Below are positions 59,938 to 64,000 of a stretch of 64,000 bases of DNA, piece by piece. A program made the position numbers and the translations under genes. The stretch lies in the NCBI GenBank assembly GCA_946188395.1, contig CAMHUU010000009.1, positions 18,980 to 82,979 on the forward strand, written 5' to 3'. Position 1 is the first letter of the stretch. Each line of letters begins with the position of its first letter. The DNA comes from an uncultured Prevotellaceae bacterium (GTDB lineage: Bacteria > Bacteroidota > Bacteroidia > Bacteroidales > Bacteroidaceae). The notes beneath the pieces are model-generated. The model did not search any database. It worked only from the letters and a program-made list of their open reading frames with translations, and was not told the origin of the DNA.

Positions 59938-61137
59938 ATGAATTATAATTTCGACGAAATTATTGCCAGAAAAGGAACTGGCTGTGTCAAATGGGATTCT
60001 CCATGTTCTGTGCTCGGCGGTTTTGCCGCCGAGTCTTCCCTCATTCCCCTTTGGGTGGCCGATATGGACTTTGCCGTAGCCCCTGCCATCCAGGAAGCTA
60101 TTAAGCGTCGTGCCCAGCACCCTGTCTTTGGCTATACCCATGTTCAGGACGACTACTACGAAGCCGTCATTTCGTGGTTTAAGCGTCGCCACCAGTGGCA
60201 CATCCAGCGCGACTGGATCCTCTACACCACCGGTGTGGTCCCCGCCATGTCTGTAGCCATCAAGGCCCTTACCATGCCCGGCGAAAAGGTCCTCATCCTC
60301 TCTCCCGACTACAACTGTTTCTTCTCTAGCATCCGCAACAATGGCTGCGAAGTTTCCGAGTGTGTGTTGACACCACTCACTCCTCACTCCTCACTCCACA
60401 CTCCACATTTCGAGGTCGATTGGGCTGATTTCGAATCCCTCTGCGCTGACGAGAAAACCACCGTCTTCCTCCTTTGCAACCCCCATAACCCCACAGGACG
60501 TGTCTGGACCCGCGAGGAACTGCAGCGCATGGCTGACATCTGCCACAAGCACCATGTGCGCATCGTGAGCGATGAAATCCATTGCGAACTCATCATGCCC
60601 GGCCACACCTTCGTGCCTATGGGTACAGTGGACCCTGATGCCATCATCCTCAACTCCCCCTCGAAGTCGTTTAACATCGCAGGCCTCCAGATGGCCAACA
60701 TCATCTGTCAGGATGCCGAAACGCGTCGTCGCTTAGACCGCGCCATCAATATCAACGAGGTCTGCGATGTCAATCCCTTTGCCCCAGAGGCTGTCAAGGC
60801 TGCCTATAACGACAGCGAGGACTGGATTGACGCCCTCAACCTCTACCTCTGGGACAACTATCGTGCTCTCTGCGATTTCGCTGCCCAGCACCTCCATCAA
60901 TGGCGCGTCATGCCCCTCGAAGGCACCTATCTCGTCTGGGTCGACGTCTCCGCAGCCTGTTCGGTGAACGGCGGTTTTGTCGCCGCCTACTGCGACCACA
61001 TCCTCCAGCAAACTGGCGTCTGGCTCAACCCCGGCACGATGTATGGCCCTGTCTCTGGCGAGGGCTACCTCCGTATCAACATCGCCTGTCCCCGCACCCT
61101 CCTCATGGAAGCATTAAATAGAATTACACAAATATGA
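59938..61137 (+). CDS. PatB/MalY-type PLP-dependent aminotransferase (cystathionine beta-lyase family)
   Basis: 399 aa. It follows PatB closely: VKWD near the N-terminus, LIPLWVADMDFAV, FGYTHVQDDYYEAVISW, FLLCNPHNPTGRVW, VSDEIHCELI, PLP lysine in NSPSKSFNIAGLQ (about 246), and LNPGTMYGPVSGEGYLRINIACPR. It cleaves C-S bonds of cystathionine or cysteine conjugates, or transaminates. Three in-frame repeats enlarge it: hairpin elements at 60006-60033 (CSVLGGFAAE) and 60960-60987 (CSVNGGFVAA) and a CACTCCT micro-repeat at 60372-60410. The stop overlaps the next start by 4 bases (ATGA). Confidence 0.94.
   Translation: MNYNFDEIIARKGTGCVKWDSPCSVLGGFAAESSLIPLWVADMDFAVAPAIQEAIKRRAQHPVFGYTHVQDDYYEAVISWFKRRHQWHIQRDWILYTTGVVPAMSVAIKALTMPGEKVLILSPDYNCFFSSIRNNGCEVSECVLTPLTPHSSLHTPHFEVDWADFESLCADEKTTVFLLCNPHNPTGRVWTREELQRMADICHKHHVRIVSDEIHCELIMPGHTFVPMGTVDPDAIILNSPSKSFNIAGLQMANIICQDAETRRRLDRAININEVCDVNPFAPEAVKAAYNDSEDWIDALNLYLWDNYRALCDFAAQHLHQWRVMPLEGTYLVWVDVSAACSVNGGFVAAYCDHILQQTGVWLNPGTMYGPVSGEGYLRINIACPRTLLMEALNRITQI
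60006..60033 (+). repeat. 28-nt in-frame hairpin element, copy 1 (patB)
   Basis: TTCTGTG, then CTCGGCGG TTTTG CCGCCGAG. Perfect 8-bp stem. Frame phase relative to the start codon is 2, as in the three other copies. Confidence 0.8.
60372..60410 (+). repeat. In-frame CACTCCT micro-repeat in patB
   Basis: CACTCACTCCTCACTCCTCA-type units encode TPLTPHSSLHTPH, replacing a variable loop of PatB between the two halves of the fold. Confidence 0.7.
60960..60987 (+). repeat. 28-nt in-frame hairpin element, copy 2 (patB)
   Basis: TTCGGTG, then AACGGCGG TTTTGT CGCCGCC. Same length, layout and frame as copy 1, with a partly decayed stem (CGGCG / CGCCG). Confidence 0.75.
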
Positions 61138-63143
61138 AGAACGAAGTTAATTTCTGGTCAGTGACATGGGGTGTCCTCATGGCTGTCCTGTTTTCCGCAG
61201 CTGCTGCCTACCTGGGCCTGAAGGTCGGTCAGGTGTTCGAGGCTGCCATTCCTATTGCCATCATCGCCGTAGGTGTCTCTGCCGCTGCCAAGCGCAGCAA
61301 TGCCTTGCGCGAAAACGTCATCATCCAGTCCATTGGTGCCTGTTCCGGTGCTGTGGTCGCTGGCGCCATCTTTACCCTTCCTGCCATCTACATCCTGCAG
61401 GCGAAGTACCCCGAGATGAGTGCCGACTTCCTGAAGATCTTCATCGCCTCCCTGTTGGGTGGCGTCTTGGGCATCTTGTTCCTCATTCCCTTCCGTCGTT
61501 ATTTCGTCGAAGCCCCGCAGGAACAGTTCCCCTTCCCGGAAGCCACTGCCACCACCCAGGTCCTCAAAAGTGGCGCCACTGTGCCCGATGCATCAGCATC
61601 GGGGGCTTCTGCCGCTGGTTCGGTGCCCAGCGATTCTGTCGCTGGGACCTCTGCTTCCTCCCAGGCGCGCCCCCTGCTCATTGCTGGCCTTGTGGGTGGC
61701 CTCTACGATTTCATCGTGGCTACCTTTGGCTGGTGGAACGAAAACGTCACCTCGCGCATGATACCCTATGGCGACGACCTGGCCGAGAAAGCCAAACTCG
61801 TGTTTAAGAACAACACCGGCGCTGCTGTATTAGGTCTGGGCTATATCATCGGTTTCCGCTATGCCCTCATCATTACGCTGGGCTCGCTGTTTGTGTGGTG
61901 GCTCGTAGTGCCGGGCATGGCCCTGCTGTTCCCCGATACCATCCTCAACGACTGGAACCCCGCTATCACGACTGCTGTGGGCGACATGTCTCCCGAACAA
62001 ATCTTCACCTCTTACGGTAAGTCGATAGGCATTGGTGCCATCGCCATGGCAGGCATCATTGGCATCATCAAGTCGTGGGGCGTCATCAAAAGCGCCGTAG
62101 GCCTCGCCACCAAGGCTGGTGCCTCTGACGCCCCCGCCTCTCCTGCCGCTGGTTCGGTGCCCAGCGATTCTGTCGCTGGGGCTGCCGGAAAGCCGGCAGC
62201 TTCCTCCGCTGACCTCCCCTTCCGCTTCATCGCCATTGCCTCCATCGTTACCCTTATCCTCACCTTCCTGTTTTTCTGGTTTGGCGTCATGGATGGCAAT
62301 CTGCTTTTTGCGGCTGTGGCCATCATCCTGACGGCTGTCATTGCCTTCCTGTTTACCACCGTGGCAGCGAATGCCATTGCCATTGTGGGTTCTAACCCCG
62401 TCTCTGGCATGACGCTCATGACGCTCATCCTGGCCTCGGTAGTCATGGTCGCTGTGGGTCTGAAGGGCACGGGCGGCATGGTGGCAGCACTCATCATGGG
62501 TGGTGTGGTCTGTACGGCCCTCTCGATGGCGGGCTCGTTTATTACCGACCTGAAAATCGGTTACTGGTGTGGTACGGAGCCCCGCAAGCAACAGACGTGG
62601 AAGTTCCTGGGTACGCTGGTCAGTGCAGCCACCGTGGGTGGTGTCATGATGTTGCTCAACGAGACCTACGGCTTTGCCTCAGGTGCACTGGCTGCTCCAC
62701 AGGCTAATGCCATGGCAGCAGTCATCGATCCGCTGATGAATGGGGTAGGGGCCCCCTGGCCGCTCTATGCCCTGGGTGCTGTTATTGCCGTGGTGCTCAC
62801 GCTGTGTAAGGTGCCTGCCCTGGCCTTTGCCCTCGGTATGTTCATCCCCATGGAACTCAACGTTCCCCTGGTCATCGGTGGTGCCATCAGCTGGTATGTC
62901 ACCTCGCGTTCTAAGGACGAGGCCACCAACAAAGCCCGTGGTGAGAAGGGCAACCTCATCGCCTCTGGTTTCATCGCTGGTGGAGCCCTCATGGGAGTCA
63001 TCAGTGCCCTGCTGCGCTTCGGAGGCATCTCGTTCGATTACGCCACCTGGTGGTCCAACCCCCTCTCAGAGCTCTGCTCCCTCGTGGCCTACATCCTCCT
63101 CATCCTCTACTTCATCCGCGCCACCAAACCCGCTCAAACATAA
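61134..63143 (+). CDS. OPT-family oligopeptide transporter
   Basis: 669 aa, about 14-16 hydrophobic helices. Family start: SVTWGVLMAVLFSAAAAYLGLKVGQVFEAAIPIAIIAVG, then FFPFPEATATTQVLKSG-like segment (EQFPFPEATATTQVL), later AIVGSNPVSGMTLMTLI and FIPMELNVPLVIGGAISW, characteristic of bacterial OPT transporters. It imports peptides or metal chelates with protons. The start overlaps the patB stop, so peptide uptake and C-S lyase action may be coupled in sulfur amino acid use (inference). Two loops are enlarged by hairpin elements (AAGSVPSDSVAG twice). Confidence 0.95.
   Translation: MKNEVNFWSVTWGVLMAVLFSAAAAYLGLKVGQVFEAAIPIAIIAVGVSAAAKRSNALRENVIIQSIGACSGAVVAGAIFTLPAIYILQAKYPEMSADFLKIFIASLLGGVLGILFLIPFRRYFVEAPQEQFPFPEATATTQVLKSGATVPDASASGASAAGSVPSDSVAGTSASSQARPLLIAGLVGGLYDFIVATFGWWNENVTSRMIPYGDDLAEKAKLVFKNNTGAAVLGLGYIIGFRYALIITLGSLFVWWLVVPGMALLFPDTILNDWNPAITTAVGDMSPEQIFTSYGKSIGIGAIAMAGIIGIIKSWGVIKSAVGLATKAGASDAPASPAAGSVPSDSVAGAAGKPAASSADLPFRFIAIASIVTLILTFLFFWFGVMDGNLLFAAVAIILTAVIAFLFTTVAANAIAIVGSNPVSGMTLMTLILASVVMVAVGLKGTGGMVAALIMGGVVCTALSMAGSFITDLKIGYWCGTEPRKQQTWKFLGTLVSAATVGGVMMLLNETYGFASGALAAPQANAMAAVIDPLMNGVGAPWPLYALGAVIAVVLTLCKVPALAFALGMFIPMELNVPLVIGGAISWYVTSRSKDEATNKARGEKGNLIASGFIAGGALMGVISALLRFGGISFDYATWWSNPLSELCSLVAYILLILYFIRATKPAQT
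61584..61646 (+). repeat. Hairpin insertions in OPT loop 1
   Basis: CCCGATGC atca GCATCGGG (61584-61603) is followed by the 28-nt element TTCGGTG CCCAGCGA ttctg TCGCTGGG (61619-61646). The latter is part of a 38-bp exact repeat (61609-61646) found again at 62143-62180. Confidence 0.85.
62143..62200 (+). repeat. Hairpin insertions in OPT loop 2
   Basis: Second copy of the 38-bp repeat containing the 28-nt element (62153-62180), directly followed by another hairpin GCTGCCGG aaag CCGGCAGC (62181-62200). All are in frame. Confidence 0.85.
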
Positions 63144-63209
63144 TCTGTGCAATCTGTGCCATCTGTGTGCATTTAAATAATTTCTGCTATTTCCGCGATT
63201 TCTGCGGGA
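63144..63209 (+). repeat. Tandem micro-repeats after the OPT gene
   Basis: Three ATCTGTGC(A/C) units (63143-63170) and TTTCTGCTA/TTTCCGCGA/TTTCTGCGG units (63180-63209). No coding potential. The following 90 bases are AT-rich and lead to the tRNA promoter. Confidence 0.7.
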
Positions 63210-63301
63210 CATTCTTCCATGTTTTGGACCCAAAAACAAGAAATTTTGCTGTTAAAATGAAATTTTTCGCCAAAAAGTTTGCGAGATTCGAAAAAACATA
63301 T

Positions 63302-63309
63302 TACCTTTG
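63302..63309 (+). promoter_or_regulatory. Promoter -7 box for tRNA-Asn
   Basis: TACCTTTG lies 22 bases before the tRNA 5' end. Confidence 0.75.
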
Positions 63310-63331
63310 CACCCGCTTAACAGCAAAACCT

Positions 63332-63405
63332 GCTTCAGTAGCTCAGTTGGTTAGAGCACCTGACTGTTAATCAGGGGGTCGTTGGTTCAAGCCCATCCTG
63401 AAGCG
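63332..63405 (+). tRNA. tRNA-Asn (anticodon GTT)
   Basis: Acceptor arms GCTTCAG / CTGAAGC pair fully. D arm GCTC...GAGC with AGTTGGTTA loop; anticodon stem CCTGA / TCAGG with loop CTGTTAA (anticodon GTT); T arm GTTGG TTCAAGC CCATC with one T-T mismatch. The encoded CCA follows the discriminator G (63406-63408). Confidence 0.95.
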
Positions 63406-63426
63406 CCACATAAAAGGCTGAAAATC

Positions 63427-63457
63427 AAGGAGTTAGAGACAATCTAACTCCTTTTTT
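63427..63457 (+). terminator. Intrinsic terminator of tRNA-Asn
   Basis: AAGGAGTTAGA / TCTAACTCCTT perfect 11-bp stem, 5-base loop, then a T tract, 19 bases after the CCA. Confidence 0.92.
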
Positions 63458-63836
63458 CATGCTTACAAATTAACAGGCTGAACAAATGGTGTACAATGAC
63501 TACCCTCTGAGATTACTAAAATTTTGACATGATAAGCATTCATCCACTATCGGCTGATAGCTTATTTAAACGATGAACTTATAGTTCTTCACCCTGATTT
63601 TCAGCCAATTCTTGCCTGTTAAACTTTCCTAATCGATGATGCGCCCACCCTTAATTTGCAATATTCGGGTTGCAATTCACTATGACAAATTGCGGCAGGA
63701 ATAAAAAATAAATATTGCAGAATAGACACGAAGAAGCCCGCCAACTGACCTCGATCTTGATATTCAATGCCTCATTAAGCGGGTGCTTATCGAGCGTGGC
63801 GGGACTTCTCCCAACGTATATGTAGTGAAAGGTGCT
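63458..63836. other. Gene-poor region after tRNA-Asn, possible decayed mobile DNA
   Basis: AT-rich, with stops in all frames and none of the micro-repeats common elsewhere. A plus-strand stretch of about 50 codons (about 63724-63889) reads LIKRVLIERGGTSPNVYVVKG. This resembles the end of a winged-helix domain but lacks a start, so a gene remnant is possible. A tRNA 3' end followed by such DNA is a common integration site, though no duplicated tRNA 3' end was found in the 590 bases available. Confidence 0.4.
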
Positions 63837-64000
63837 CTACATAGTGAACATATCTGGCTCTACCGGTTTCTTCGAGCGGCGAATCTTTGACATAGGCTCC
63901 AATGACCAGCCGAACACCTTCAAGTTCTCCTTCAGGGCATAGGCCATGATGCTCTTGCGCTTGTAGGCTTCGGTGCCGCTCTTGAACTTGGGCTGCTGCT
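63837..64000 (-). CDS. 3' end of an unrecognised gene, partial
   Basis: On the minus strand a frame enters from the right edge and ends at the stop complementary to 63837-63839. It gives 53 residues rich in Lys/Arg (PKFKSGTEAYKRKSIMAYAL, then LKVFGWSLEPMSKIRRSKKP...). Codon use is normal, and the composition suggests a DNA-binding or mobile-element protein, but I do not recognise the family. Confidence 0.45.
   Translation of the reverse strand, partial: QQPKFKSGTEAYKRKSIMAYALKENLKVFGWSLEPMSKIRRSKKPVEPDMFTM

Noticed and set aside
59698-60387. 229-aa minus-strand ORF across the patB upstream region
   Set aside because: Most of it is antisense to patB. The remainder translates the REP-like and repeat-filled spacer. 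No promoter or domain is visible.

Overview
The window comes from a Bacteroidota chromosome, most likely a gut or oral Prevotella-type member of the Bacteroidales. Evidence: many genes are preceded by the Bacteroidota -7 promoter word TAnnTTTG, often with a TTG about 19-20 bases upstream. Lipoproteins carry acidic residues after the lipobox cysteine. The gene families are typical of the group (DUF6029, Omp28, DUF4840, AgcS, FadL-like porin, TonB receptors, C-terminal sorting-like tails). No rRNA, CRISPR array or intact insertion sequence was seen. One tRNA-Asn lies near the right end.

Layout: 1-1.15 kb, the 5' part of a TonB-dependent receptor under a cobalamin riboswitch (minus strand). 1.3-12.1 kb, one giant open frame (minus) made of a membrane sensor-like module followed in frame by a secreted LamG/FN3 protein of about 3,300 residues. 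12.3-13.7 kb, a divergent membrane-anchored AraC-type regulator whose sensor half resembles that module; operator-like tandem repeats sit between them, and a 26-bp perfect inverted repeat brackets the regulator. 14-16.3 kb, a secreted subtilase. 16.4-22.2 kb, a second cobalamin riboswitch with receptor, CbiK-like lipoprotein and second receptor. 22.3-25.5 kb, a compact operon of HPr-kinase-like ATPase, S24/S26 peptidase, PqqD-like protein and ABC exporter, resembling a peptide maturation/export system without a visible precursor. 25.5-33.4 kb, priA followed by a TlpA/DUF6029/Omp28 envelope cluster. 33.6-49.6 kb, mostly housekeeping and envelope genes (FadL-like porin, PgpH-type phosphodiesterase, gltX, waaA, gamma carbonic anhydrase-like protein, metallophosphoesterase, AgcS, S41 protease, sirtuin, two FKBPs, rbfA, LolC/E-like permease). 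49.6-58.7 kb, a minus-strand operon miaB - MsbA-like ABC exporter - three LtaS-like transferases. 58.8-63.1 kb, DUF3737, PatB-like lyase and an OPT transporter. 63.3-64 kb, tRNA-Asn and gene-poor DNA with the 3' end of an unrecognised gene.

The most striking sequence-level theme is small repeats, of three kinds. (1) Degenerate tandem micro-repeats of 7-10 base units, different at each locus, fill many gene junctions and also interrupt genes in frame (HPr-kinase-like, priA, waaA, patB, miaB, the MsbA-like exporter, two LtaS-like genes), and even sit in a riboswitch arm. (2) A 28-base hairpin element (TTCKGTG, 8-base arm, 5-6 base loop, arm) occurs four times, always in the same reading frame, in the adjacent patB-like and OPT genes. 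(3) REP-like CCCCTCTCC/GGCGAGGGG elements occur in two genes and one spacer. The candidates for an undescribed system are the HprK/S26/PqqD/ABC operon, the sensor-module/giant-protein/AraC locus, and the in-frame hairpin element.
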